In this document: one piece after another, positions 8,233 to 16,488 of the stretch | How the letters are laid out: each line of letters opens with the position of its first letter | Numbering within the stretch: the stretch's first letter is position 1 | Assembly: GCA_007116635.1 (NCBI GenBank) | Contig: SKIB01000004.1 | Coordinates: forward strand, 1-62,702 | Direction: 5' to 3' | DNA: 62,702 bases | DNA from: Saccharospirillaceae bacterium | GTDB taxonomy: Bacteria > Pseudomonadota > Gammaproteobacteria > Pseudomonadales > Natronospirillaceae | Made by a program: the position numbers and the translations under genes | Notes under the pieces: generated by a model | Databases searched by the model: none | The model's input: only the letters and a program-made list of their open reading frames with translations | What the model was told of the DNA's origin: nothing

Positions 8233-9258
8233 TTATGGACTGGGGTTGGGCTGTTGGCGATGGATTTCTTGGATGCCAGTCAGAACTTCGTCAGACAGGC
8301 TAAGCTCAACCGATGCAATATTTTCTTGCAATTGCTCAAGGCTGGTGGCGCCAATGATGTTACTGGTGACAAAGGCTTGCTGATTAATGAAGGCCAATGC
8401 CATTTGCGCTGGGCTTAGGCCATGAGCCTCGGCCAGTTGGCAGTATTGCTCGGCGGCTGCTCTGGCTTGCTCGTTGTTGTAACGGGTGAAGCGGGAAAAC
8501 AGGCTTAGGCGAGCATTGGCTGGCTGTTGGCCGTGGCGGTATTTGCCACTCAGTACGCCAAAGGCCAAAGGAGAGTAGGCCAACAGGCCACACTTTTCAC
8601 GCCAAGCCATTTCCGCCAGGCCGACTTCAAAGGTGCGATTCAGCAGGTTGTAGGGGTTTTGGATGCTCACTGGCCTTGGTAAATCGAATTCTTTGGCCAG
8701 TTCAAGGTAGCGCATCAGGCCCCAGGGCGTTTCATTGGACAAGCCAATGTGACGGATCTTGCCCTGTTGCTTCAGCAGGGCTAGGGCTTCAAGTGTTTCT
8801 AAAATGGGAGTGCTGAGCTCGTCGCTCGGCTCATAGCCCAGCTTGCCAAAGAAGTTGGTCGATCGCGCTGGCCAGTGTACCTGATACAGGTCGATGTAAT
8901 CCGTCTGCATGCGCTCCAGGCTGCCTTGGCAGGCAACCAAAACACGCTCTTTGGTCAGGGATGGCCCTTGGCTGATATGTGCCATGCCTGGGCCAGTCAC
9001 CTTGGTGGCTACTATCAGTTGCTCGCGTTTTTGGCCAGCAAGCCATTGGCCAAAGTACTGTTCGGTGCGGCCTTGTGTTTCGGGCTTGGGAGGTACTGGA
9101 TACATTTCGGCCAAATCAAAGAAATTGATTCCAGCCTCAAGGCTGAAGTCCAATTGCTCGGCGGCCTCCTGGTAGGAGTTTTGTTCGCCCCAGGTCATGG
9201 TGCCAAGGCATATCAGGCTAACATTTAGGTCGGTGTGACCCAGTGGTCGGTATTGCAT
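8233..9258 (-). CDS. tas: NADP(H)-dependent aldo/keto reductase, Tas type
   Basis: The 341-residue TIM-barrel oxidoreductase closely follows E. coli Tas. It begins MQYRPLGHTDLNVS and has LGTMTWGEQNS, DLAEMYPVPPKPETQG (with the catalytic Asp and Tyr), the LYQVHWP segment and the C-terminal cofactor-binding region around IIGATSLEQL. Physiological substrates of this subfamily are not established. The frame extends upstream, but ATG at 9258 overlaps the menA stop as TGATG, a translational coupling signal, and matches the family start. Confidence 0.93.
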   Translation of the reverse strand: MQYRPLGHTDLNVSLICLGTMTWGEQNSYQEAAEQLDFSLEAGINFFDLAEMYPVPPKPETQGRTEQYFGQWLAGQKREQLIVATKVTGPGMAHISQGPSLTKERVLVACQGSLERMQTDYIDLYQVHWPARSTNFFGKLGYEPSDELSTPILETLEALALLKQQGKIRHIGLSNETPWGLMRYLELAKEFDLPRPVSIQNPYNLLNRTFEVGLAEMAWREKCGLLAYSPLAFGVLSGKYRHGQQPANARLSLFSRFTRYNNEQARAAAEQYCQLAEAHGLSPAQMALAFINQQAFVTSNIIGATSLEQLQENIASVELSLSDEVLTGIQEIHRQQPNPSP

Positions 9259-10154
9259 CAATACACTCCAAAAGCTAAAAAGTGAGCCAAAAAGGTCGTT
9301 AAGGCGGCCAAAAACGCTAACTGCCCCTGTTGGGCCAAGCAGGCATTTAGTGCTCGCCCTTGGCTGTGGTGAAACGCGCGCCAAACAAAGGGCAGGCGCA
9401 ACAGCCAGAGCAATGCTAACCATGTTAACACCCAAGGCAGTACGATGATGGCATAACTAATGGATGTTAACGCGGCAAGAAAAAACAACAGGTCTTGATA
9501 GCGTCTGGCACCTTGCTCGCCCAAGCGCAGCGCCAGTGTGCGTTTGCCCGAAAGCGCATCACTGTTAAGGTCGCGCACATTATTGGTGTTGAGCACTGCC
9601 ATGGCGAGCAGAGCTTGGCAACTGGCAACCAACCAGCTGCTGGCAGTTAATTGCCCTGTTTGCAGCCAAAGGCTGCCAAGGCAGGCTAGGTAGCCAAAGA
9701 AAATCGCCACCATCAGATCACCCAGACCCAAATAGCCATAGGGTTTTTTGCCCAGGGTATAGGCCAGAGCTGCCCAAACCGAAGCCAACCCCATTAGCCA
9801 AAGCCCCCAGTTATTGTAGGGGCTGAGCCTGAGTGTCAGTACACCGCTGGCGGCACTGAGTAGAATGAGCAGCAGAATGGCCAGAATCAGAGGTTTCTGG
9901 CCCACCAAGCCAGCTTGAAACATCCGTTGCGGGCCAAGGCGGTCCGGGCGGTCACTGCCCTTGAGGCCATCGCCTAAATCATTGGCCAGATTGGCTAGAA
10001 TTTGTAACAGCAGCGCGGTTAGCAGGCTGGTGCCGGCCAAAGGCCAATTCACTGGGCCTTGGATCATGGCCAGAGCCAAACCAGAAATCACGCCTGCGCC
10101 AGCCAGAGGTAGGGTTTTGGGGCGGCTCAAAGCCAGCCAGAGTTGCCAAGTCAT
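9258..10154 (-). CDS. menA: 1,4-dihydroxy-2-naphthoate polyprenyltransferase
   Basis: MenA attaches the isoprenoid tail to 1,4-dihydroxy-2-naphthoate, the membrane step of menaquinone synthesis. The 298-residue polytopic protein has the UbiA-family first Asp-rich motif in ILANLANDLGDGLKGSDR (about residues 52-70). The second motif lies in NTNNVRDLNSDALSGKRTLA. It is first in an operon with the reductase and the TetR regulator. Its presence implies that this organism makes menaquinone besides any ubiquinone, consistent with anaerobic or microaerobic respiration and with the FNR-type box upstream of the neighbouring hemN. Confidence 0.95.
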   Translation of the reverse strand: MTWQLWLALSRPKTLPLAGAGVISGLALAMIQGPVNWPLAGTSLLTALLLQILANLANDLGDGLKGSDRPDRLGPQRMFQAGLVGQKPLILAILLLILLSAASGVLTLRLSPYNNWGLWLMGLASVWAALAYTLGKKPYGYLGLGDLMVAIFFGYLACLGSLWLQTGQLTASSWLVASCQALLAMAVLNTNNVRDLNSDALSGKRTLALRLGEQGARRYQDLLFFLAALTSISYAIIVLPWVLTWLALLWLLRLPFVWRAFHHSQGRALNACLAQQGQLAFLAALTTFLAHFLAFGVY

Positions 10155-10200
10155 GTTCGCTTCTCGAAGTGGGTCGGGTGCATTCTAATGCAGCGCCCAG

Positions 10201-10360
10201 AAAAAAGGCACCCAATTGGGTGCCAAAGCTTTACTACAAAGCAAGGAGGAGAACAACACTGCGTTGAACAATTCCAATAAGTGAAAGGGTTCTCAGCAAC
10301 CATGTGGTTCATTACTCATTGTAGTTGGCCTGTGTCAGGCTGCCAGTAAGAATTGTAGTA
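10201..10360 (-). ncRNA. Candidate small RNA or structured leader between menA and hemN
   Basis: The 343-base gap 10155-10497 holds no gene on either strand. On the minus strand it contains two consecutive hairpins, GCTTTGTAGTAAAGC (10227-10241) and a perfect GGCACCC-AATT-GGGTGCC stem (10207-10224), directly followed by T6. This is a textbook intrinsic terminator placed 46 bases before the menA start, with no minus-strand gene upstream to terminate. A TATACA -10-like element reads minus-strand at 10365-10370. The RNA would be about 155 nt and include the unpaired pyrimidine stretch TTCTCCTCCTT. It could instead be an attenuator in the menA leader. Confidence 0.4.
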
Positions 10361-10428
10361 AAATGTATAGGACTGTTAACTTTTACATGCTGTGCCGGTT
10401 TTACAGTCTCTGTACCTACCGCATTGGC

Positions 10429-10442
10429 TTGACCTGTATCAA
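10429..10442 (+). promoter_or_regulatory. FNR/Anr-type operator upstream of hemN
   Basis: TTGACCTGTATCAA differs from the FNR/Anr consensus (TTGAT-N4-ATCAA) at one position. A CATGCT -10-like hexamer lies at 10465-10470, so a start near 10477 would put the box centre close to -41.5, the class II activating position. Oxygen-sensing control of hemN is known in Pseudomonas and E. coli relatives. Confidence 0.75.
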
Positions 10443-10497
10443 GGCAGTGCCAGTGCATCTTTGCCATGCTAGGAGTTTCATCAGCGAGAAACGCACC

Positions 10498-11889
10498 ATG
10501 CCTGGTTCCTACAATCCTTTTCCTATTAATGCCTTGCCTCCCGATCTTGCGCACCTGATCAGCAAATACGATGGTCGTGCACCCAGATACACCAGTTACC
10601 CCACCGCGCTGCAGTTCCAGCCCATGGCAGCCGATCAATGGCTGTCGGGTTGGTCGGATTCAGAGACCGACCTCAGCCTTTACTTGCACATTCCCTATTG
10701 CCAGCACCTTTGCTACTACTGCGGTTGTTTTAAAGAGCATGCCAAACCGGGCGCCTTGGGGCAGGGCATTGTGGATTCCCTGTTGCAAGAGGCCAGGGTC
10801 TATGCCGCGCAAATGCCCAACAGACGCATTACCCAGCTGCATTTAGGCGGTGGTACGCCCAGCTTTTTAACCCTGGAGCAAATGCGAACCTTGATTGATG
10901 GCCTGGCCGCTCTTTGGCAGCTGGCTGCGGATCAGGGTGATTTCAGCATTGAGCTGGATCCAAGGGTGGTGAATGCAGACTACCTGCAGGGTTTGCGCGA
11001 GCTTGGTTTTAATCGTCTGAGTCTTGGGGTGCAGGACTTTAATTTGGCGACGCAAAAGGCCATTCATCGTGAGCAGTCCCTAATTGAGGTGGCGGAGATC
11101 AGTCTGGCGGCCAAAAGCCTGGGCTTTCATGGCCTGAGCTTTGATCTGATCTACGGCTTGCCTAAACAGTCGGTGGAGAGCTTTGCGCAAACCATTGCCC
11201 AGGTGAAGTTGCTCAACCCTGACCGAGTGGCCATGTACAGCTATGCCCATTTGCCTGCGCGCTTCAGCGCCCAGCAACGGATCAGTGAGCAGGATTTGCC
11301 CTCGGCCAGTGAAAAATTACAGATGCTGGTCATGGCGTCGGCCAGTCTACAGCAAGCGGGCTATCAGCAAATTGGCATGGATCACTTTGCCAAGGGCAAA
11401 GACCCCTTGCTGCTGGCGCAACAGCAGGGCCGTTTGCAGCGCAATTTTCAGGGCTATTCCACTCAAGCAGGGCTGGACATCTTGGCTTTGGGGCCTTCGG
11501 CCATTAGTCGCAGGGCAGGGCAATTCGCGCAAAATGTTAAGGACACCAAGGTCTATCAAGAGTCCTTAGCCAATGATCAGTTGCCCATTGTTGCGGGCTA
11601 TTTGAGCACTGCTGAGGATTTGCGCCGCAGCTGGGTGATTCAACAGTTGTCTTGCGCTCAGCCGGTGCTTTTTGATCACTATTGGCAACGCTTTGCTCGC
11701 CATTTTGAACAAGACTTTGCCGAGCTTTGGCCAAGGCTGGAGACGCTGCAGCAAGATGGCTTAATTGTGATGCAGCCCGAGCGCATCAGCGTAACTCCTG
11801 TTGGTCGTTACCTGTTGCGCGCTATCTGTGTGCTCTTTGATGCCTACTTTGAGCCCCAGACTTCTCATGCTCATTCCCGTATTCTGTAA
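10498..11889 (+). CDS. hemN: Oxygen-independent coproporphyrinogen III oxidase
   Basis: HemN is a radical-SAM enzyme that converts coproporphyrinogen III to protoporphyrinogen IX without oxygen. The 463-residue protein binds its 4Fe-4S cluster through C68, C72 and C75 in YCQHLCYYCGC. It has the LHLGGGTPSFL SAM-binding region and FDLIYGLPKQS, and the length fits HemN rather than the shorter HemW. The open frame reaches back to 10363, but that part overlaps the FNR-type box and promoter, so ATG at 10498 is chosen although its ribosome binding site is weak. The gene ends 16 bases from the convergent MAPEG gene. Confidence 0.95.
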   Translation: MPGSYNPFPINALPPDLAHLISKYDGRAPRYTSYPTALQFQPMAADQWLSGWSDSETDLSLYLHIPYCQHLCYYCGCFKEHAKPGALGQGIVDSLLQEARVYAAQMPNRRITQLHLGGGTPSFLTLEQMRTLIDGLAALWQLAADQGDFSIELDPRVVNADYLQGLRELGFNRLSLGVQDFNLATQKAIHREQSLIEVAEISLAAKSLGFHGLSFDLIYGLPKQSVESFAQTIAQVKLLNPDRVAMYSYAHLPARFSAQQRISEQDLPSASEKLQMLVMASASLQQAGYQQIGMDHFAKGKDPLLLAQQQGRLQRNFQGYSTQAGLDILALGPSAISRRAGQFAQNVKDTKVYQESLANDQLPIVAGYLSTAEDLRRSWVIQQLSCAQPVLFDHYWQRFARHFEQDFAELWPRLETLQQDGLIVMQPERISVTPVGRYLLRAICVLFDAYFEPQTSHAHSRIL

Positions 11890-11905
11890 CCGCTAAAACT
11901 AAGGG

Positions 11906-12301
11906 TTAGAGCCAAAGGATGCTGATGGCCATGCCAACCAGGCTGAGCATGGCCAGCAGCCAACTGAGCGAACGCCAAGGGCCGACGCCAATGGCGTATA
12001 GGGGCAAATAAAGGATGCGACTGGCTAGGTACAGCCAAGCGAAGAGCGCACCATAGTCGCTGGCATCGGGTAGCCAAAGCAACACCAGGGCCAGAGCAAT
12101 GAAAAAGGCATAGGTTTCAAAAAAGTTGCGCTGAGCTCTTTCCAGTCGGGCAGCCACGCCGGTCAGGGGCGGGCGCTCTTGGTCGCGGCTGCCAGCCGCC
12201 CAGCGGAAGCCGCGCTGGCATTGAGCAAAGTAAGCAACCACTAATAATTGACCGATGCCAAACAGCACGGAAATGACAATTACATAAATCAAAGACGGCA
12301 T
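11906..12301 (-). CDS. MAPEG-family membrane protein
   Basis: This 131-residue protein has four predicted membrane helices. It carries the MAPEG-type pattern of conserved residues (ERAQRNFFETYAFF after the first loop, then a final pair of hydrophobic helices). Eukaryotic MAPEG members are glutathione-dependent transferases and eicosanoid enzymes; bacterial members are mostly uncharacterised. The gene is monocistronic and convergent with hemN. Confidence 0.85.
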   Translation of the reverse strand: MPSLIYVIVISVLFGIGQLLVVAYFAQCQRGFRWAAGSRDQERPPLTGVAARLERAQRNFFETYAFFIALALVLLWLPDASDYGALFAWLYLASRILYLPLYAIGVGPWRSLSWLLAMLSLVGMAISILWL

Positions 12302-12382
12302 AACCCTACCTCAGTAATAGATAGCCATGATTACGCGCTCTTTAGGCTGGAAGTTCAGTCCAGCATTAAAAAGTCAACACTG

Positions 12383-13351
12383 TTAGCTTTGCGCTTGCTT
12401 GACGGCCTGCTGCCAAGCCTCTCTTAGCTGCCCGGCTTTGGCTTTTGGCTTCTCGGCTTGGCTAATGGCACTCACTAGGGCCACCGAGCTCAGTCCTATC
12501 TGAGCCAGTTGGTTAAAGTGCTGCTCTTTGATGCCGCCAATGGCGAGGCAGGATACCCCTGACTGTTTGGCTAACCAAAGATACTGTTGTAGCCGCTCTA
12601 AGCCCTGTGGTGTGGATGGCATGTCCTTGGTTTGGGTGGCAAAGACATGGCCTAGGGCAACATAGCTGGGCGTTAATCGGATTGCCCTTAATAATTCGGC
12701 AAAGCCGTGGGTGGACAGGCCCAGCCGTAAACCTCGTTGAGCAATGGCCGGCAGATCAGCAGTGAAACAGTCTTCCTGACCAAGATGCAGGCCAAATACC
12801 TGGGCTTCAAGGCCCTGCTGCCAACTGTCATTGACAAAGACCTGTGCCTGATACTGCTTGGCTAAGCGCTGGCACTGACTCAAATCGGCTTCTAGGTCAG
12901 GGCTTAGGCCTTTGTGTCTGAGTTGCACCGTTGTCAGCCCTGCGTCAAGGCAGGCATGCACCAGTTCGATGCTAGGCATGACTGCGTACAGGCCCATGTC
13001 CTGAACCCCTTGGCAATGCAGCGGCAAAGGGTCTCGACTGTCCTGTACCTGTGTCGCCAGTAAGTCGGCTAGACCATGATGGATCTGCTCATCATCAACA
13101 GTGTCCCAGGGCTGAATGGCCATCAGCAGAGCATCCTCAAGGGCCAGATTGAGTGCAAGGCCTTGCTTGATCCGGGCCTGCAGGTCATTGCTAGAGAGCT
13201 GGGTGTTGCAGCTGATTTGCCAGTGGAAGTCGCGCAGCAGTAGCTGGACCTGATCCTGCTGTTGCCAGACGATGCCTTGATCGTGCCAGGGTTGTTTAAT
13301 GGCTTGTTGCCACTGGGCTTGGCTGGCCAATCTAAAATTAGGGGATACCAC
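12383..13351 (-). CDS. thiE: Thiamine-phosphate synthase with an extra N-terminal domain
   Basis: The C-terminal 200 residues are a ThiE TIM barrel joining the pyrimidine and thiazole halves of thiamine. Visible motifs are TTVQLRHKG, QVFVNDSW (the usual NDD reads NDS), GLHLGQED, LGLSTH, YVALGHVFATQTK and AIGGI. The first 120 residues are extra: the stretch ending QGLALNLALEDALLMA faintly resembles the last helices of ThiD kinase, suggesting a worn remnant of a ThiD-ThiE fusion. No other thi gene is near. The GTG at 13351 is preferred (GGAG seven bases before it), with GTG at 13357 as alternative. Confidence 0.85.
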   Translation of the reverse strand: MVSPNFRLASQAQWQQAIKQPWHDQGIVWQQQDQVQLLLRDFHWQISCNTQLSSNDLQARIKQGLALNLALEDALLMAIQPWDTVDDEQIHHGLADLLATQVQDSRDPLPLHCQGVQDMGLYAVMPSIELVHACLDAGLTTVQLRHKGLSPDLEADLSQCQRLAKQYQAQVFVNDSWQQGLEAQVFGLHLGQEDCFTADLPAIAQRGLRLGLSTHGFAELLRAIRLTPSYVALGHVFATQTKDMPSTPQGLERLQQYLWLAKQSGVSCLAIGGIKEQHFNQLAQIGLSSVALVSAISQAEKPKAKAGQLREAWQQAVKQAQS

Positions 13352-13444
13352 TGTCACTCTCCATTATTGCCAATCATGTTTTGTCATGACTCTGTCTTTT
13401 TCATGAATTTGTCTATACTCATAAATGATACAAGAGGAGGGGGC

Positions 13445-14299
13445 ATGCGACCATTGCAATTGGTGTTGTTGCTGGTGCTGGTGTTTGGCTTGGTAAAAGC
13501 AGAGCCGCAGACTCGATATTATGCCGCTCATCAAGGGGGAGAAGACCCTCACTTGCCGTACTTACTGGCTTTGTTAAACGCTGTCGCCCGAGATCAGGGC
13601 TGGCAGTACGACTGGCAGCCCTATCCTGTGCCCATGAACCAAGCCCGCATCCAGCGCAGTATGGCATCGAGCGAGTCGGATTTGCATCTGGCCTGGATGA
13701 TGACCAATGATGAGCGCGAGCAAGACATGCTGGCGGTGCCCGTGCCCTTGTTTATGGGTCTTATCGGCTGGCGCATTCCCTTGCTGGCACAGGCAGATCA
13801 AGAGTTGGAGCGCCGCTGGCAGCCAGAAGATTGGCCGCAGCTTTTTGCCGGTCAGATGGCTGATTGGCCGGATACTGACATTTTGCAGGCCAATGACTTT
13901 TCAGTGGTGACCACCAGTTCTTATGTGCCCTTGTTTCATATGCTGGCAGCCAGACGGTTTGATTACTTTCCACGCTCGGTGATTGAGGTTGAGCAAGAGC
14001 TTGAGACTCATCGGCACCTTGGTATTCAGATGTCTGAGCGCTGGTTGCTGCATTATCCTGCGGCCATGTATTTTTTTGTTTCGCCTCAAGCACCTGAGTT
14101 AGCTCAAGAGCTGCATCAAGGTTTGCTGGCATTGCATGACTCAGGTGAGTTTTTGCAGATTTTCACTCATCACTATGGCAACCTGATCGAACGGTTAAGT
14201 TTAAGTCAGCGGCAGGTGATTAGGCTGGACAATCCCTTGCTGCCCAGCAGTGCGCCCCTTGATCAAGAGCATTTATGGTGGTCGTTATCTGCCGAATAG
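13445..14299 (+). CDS. Periplasmic solute-binding-like protein (family 3 type)
   Basis: A GAGGAGGG site precedes the ATG. Residues 1-19 form a signal peptide ending LVKA. The remaining 265 residues look like a two-lobed periplasmic binding domain of the type found in polar amino acid uptake systems (YYAAHQGGEDPHLPYLLALL near the start, a long alpha/beta body and a helical end). No ABC permease or ATPase is adjacent. An orphan binding or sensing role is as likely as transport. It ends only 5 bases from the convergent adenylate-cyclase-like gene. Confidence 0.65.
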   Translation: MRPLQLVLLLVLVFGLVKAEPQTRYYAAHQGGEDPHLPYLLALLNAVARDQGWQYDWQPYPVPMNQARIQRSMASSESDLHLAWMMTNDEREQDMLAVPVPLFMGLIGWRIPLLAQADQELERRWQPEDWPQLFAGQMADWPDTDILQANDFSVVTTSSYVPLFHMLAARRFDYFPRSVIEVEQELETHRHLGIQMSERWLLHYPAAMYFFVSPQAPELAQELHQGLLALHDSGEFLQIFTHHYGNLIERLSLSQRQVIRLDNPLLPSSAPLDQEHLWWSLSAE

Positions 14300-14304
14300 T
14301 TCGA

Positions 14305-16488
14305 TCAGGTGGACTGTTGCCAGGCCGATGCAAACTTAGCCGCTAGCGCAGCCCCGGTTTCTTTGCCCTGCAGCTCGATCTGCGACCAGTCTCTGGGAGC
14401 ACAGTCTGGTATAGGGTGGGGTTCCAATTTGCCGCCTTGGCGATCCACTTGGTAATGCAATAACTCTAACCATGAACTGAGTGGTTCTGATGTCTGGCTG
14501 TGATACTGAGCAAGAAAATCAATAAAGGCACAGAGAGTGGATTCGCTGTCCTGACTGGAGAACTGCAATCGCTTAAGGGTGGCAAACTCATCAAGTACCC
14601 AGAGTTCTAGGCTGTTAGCTGGTAACTGCAGCACCATCAATCTGACTTGTCCAGCTTGGTGCTGAGTAAAAAGGGCAGCGATCTGAGGCCATTTTTGCTG
14701 GGCGTGCTTAGCAAAAAACAGGGGCTGCCAGTCATCTGAATTCTTGGCCAATAGTTGCAACAGATGCTGCTGGTCCTCGACAAAGTCTTGTTTGATGCCC
14801 CTTTGTTGTAAATCCAGTAACCGCAGTTGGCTGCCTGTGCCCAGCAACCATCTGCCGTGCTTTGCGGGTTGGGCCTGATAGGTTCTTTGATACAGGGGCC
14901 ACCACTGGCAACGCTCTGACTGACCCACCACCACTAAGGGGCTTGGGCAAGCTAGCACCAAACGCAAACCCTGATCATCCAGCTGGCCTGCAGAATAGAC
15001 CCTGGGTTCTTGGTTGGGTCTTAGCTCGATGAGACCTTGAAGGTCTTGATGGTCGAAGAGGCAATAACATGGCTTGGGTTGTTTACGCCACAGCCAGATG
15101 ATTTCCACCAACTGCTGCCAGTGCTGCTGGCTGATGGGAGCCTTAGGCGTACAGGTTGGCATTTCTTTACCCACCCTGTCGCTCAACACCCCTGAGGCCA
15201 ACAATTCAAGAAAGGGCTTGGATGGGCCACTGTGGCCCTCTGGTGTCATCCATCGCCAGCCTTGATCGTATTCTAGTAGCTGTACATCGGGTTGTTGGAT
15301 GCGCCCTTGAAAGCCTGGCAATAAGCGGTCATGGGCGCGGCAGGCACAGACCATGCTCAACAGGTCATGAATTGCTGGTAGCATTAGCCGTTGCTGTTGG
15401 CAAAAAATCAGTAACTGGTCGGCACACTCCTGCCAAAGGCTGAGTAAGGATTGTTGCCAATGCAAGTAGTCACTCAACAGCCACTGTTCGGGACTGTCGA
15501 GAAACATGCGATGTTTGTGACTGAACTGTTGCTGATTGGCCCATTGCCTGGCCATGAGTGTGCGCCAATCGGTGTTGGCGGCGGGCCTGCTGGTGTTGAT
15601 GCCAATGCCAAGGTAGCAGGCGTCATTGATCAATTGTCGATAGTCAACCAGATCCTGTGCCAGGCGTTTGGCAAAATGGAAGCCAATGTCCAGCAGCTTT
15701 TCGGCCGGCTGAGTTTGAATTTCTTGCCGTCTTTTGTGGGCGTCTAGGTAATCTTTGGGGTAATGACGCAGCAGCAACAGAGCTTCAGCCAGCCAGGGTG
15801 GACTTTTCAATGGGTGCTCAAGGCTGGCTCTAAGTTGCTTGGCGACCCAGTTGGCGAGTTGAAGGTCCTTTGGTCCTTCGACAACAGGTAACAACTGAGG
15901 ATGGGCTTCTTCGCCATACTCCAGATAAAACCAGTTGGGCACTCTACCAGCAAGAAAAATGCCATCCAGCAGTTGTTTGCGGTTATCGGGCCAATAGCGA
16001 GGCAGTAAAAAGCAGTCCTGTTCGTCTTGCTGGATAATGTCAAAATGCCAAGCCATGCCTTGCTCATGCGCTAGTTCGCTCAGCATCTGGCAATAGGCTT
16101 TCAGCTCTTGTTCTTCTTCCGGGCTTAGGGCAGAGCTAAATAACCAGAACTTAAAAATGGCCTTTGGGTTGAGCCAGCCACTTGGGCTTTGTGCCAGCCA
16201 CAGACCATGCAGCCTCTGGTTTTGGCTTTGGCAAGGCTTTTCATCCTGATGCAGTGCGGAAAATAAACGACACTGCTCACTGTCCGGTTGCCAATGACTA
16301 AAACCATGAGCTTGGGGTACCTGGCCGTCCTGGTTGCTTGGGCTATGTAGATAGAGCGCAGCTAAACGCAGTAAAAAGAATTGCTTGGGCTGCAACAGAC
16401 TTTGTAGTCTTGCCATACGCAGTTGCCATAATTTCAGTAGTTTTCGCTGCATGAAGCTGGCATTTGGCCCAAGCGTGGTTTTCATCAT
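14305..16488 (-). CDS. Class I adenylate cyclase family protein lacking catalytic aspartates
   Basis: The 727-residue protein matches the CyaA layout by eye. [17 protein letters not shown] corresponds to the LDEFYRTAVRLAGK region, [13 protein letters not shown] to the YLKVxEKLSR region, and [17 protein letters not shown] to the LYAAFEALPGK region; an N-terminal helical segment also matches. At the nucleotidyltransferase signature (E. coli GSTSSVGQSCSSDLDIW) it reads [17 protein letters not shown], residues 99-115. The Gly of GS is lost, and both metal-binding aspartates become Ile111 and Lys113. It should not make cAMP. ATG overlaps the argH stop (ATGA), so the two are coupled. In Pseudomonas cyaA also lies close to argH, which suggests a degenerated cyaA kept for another role. 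Homology is by eye. Confidence 0.7.
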   Translation of the reverse strand: MMKTTLGPNASFMQRKLLKLWQLRMARLQSLLQPKQFFLLRLAALYLHSPSNQDGQVPQAHGFSHWQPDSEQCRLFSALHQDEKPCQSQNQRLHGLWLAQSPSGWLNPKAIFKFWLFSSALSPEEEQELKAYCQMLSELAHEQGMAWHFDIIQQDEQDCFLLPRYWPDNRKQLLDGIFLAGRVPNWFYLEYGEEAHPQLLPVVEGPKDLQLANWVAKQLRASLEHPLKSPPWLAEALLLLRHYPKDYLDAHKRRQEIQTQPAEKLLDIGFHFAKRLAQDLVDYRQLINDACYLGIGINTSRPAANTDWRTLMARQWANQQQFSHKHRMFLDSPEQWLLSDYLHWQQSLLSLWQECADQLLIFCQQQRLMLPAIHDLLSMVCACRAHDRLLPGFQGRIQQPDVQLLEYDQGWRWMTPEGHSGPSKPFLELLASGVLSDRVGKEMPTCTPKAPISQQHWQQLVEIIWLWRKQPKPCYCLFDHQDLQGLIELRPNQEPRVYSAGQLDDQGLRLVLACPSPLVVVGQSERCQWWPLYQRTYQAQPAKHGRWLLGTGSQLRLLDLQQRGIKQDFVEDQQHLLQLLAKNSDDWQPLFFAKHAQQKWPQIAALFTQHQAGQVRLMVLQLPANSLELWVLDEFATLKRLQFSSQDSESTLCAFIDFLAQYHSQTSEPLSSWLELLHYQVDRQGGKLEPHPIPDCAPRDWSQIELQGKETGAALAAKFASAWQQST

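Noticed and set aside
9259-9435. 60-residue N-terminal extension of the aldo/keto reductase
   Set aside because: It lies wholly antisense-free but inside menA coding sequence in another frame. The TGATG junction and the family start fix 9258.
10363-10497. Longer hemN start
   Set aside because: The extra codons contain the FNR-type box and -10 element and have no homology to HemN.
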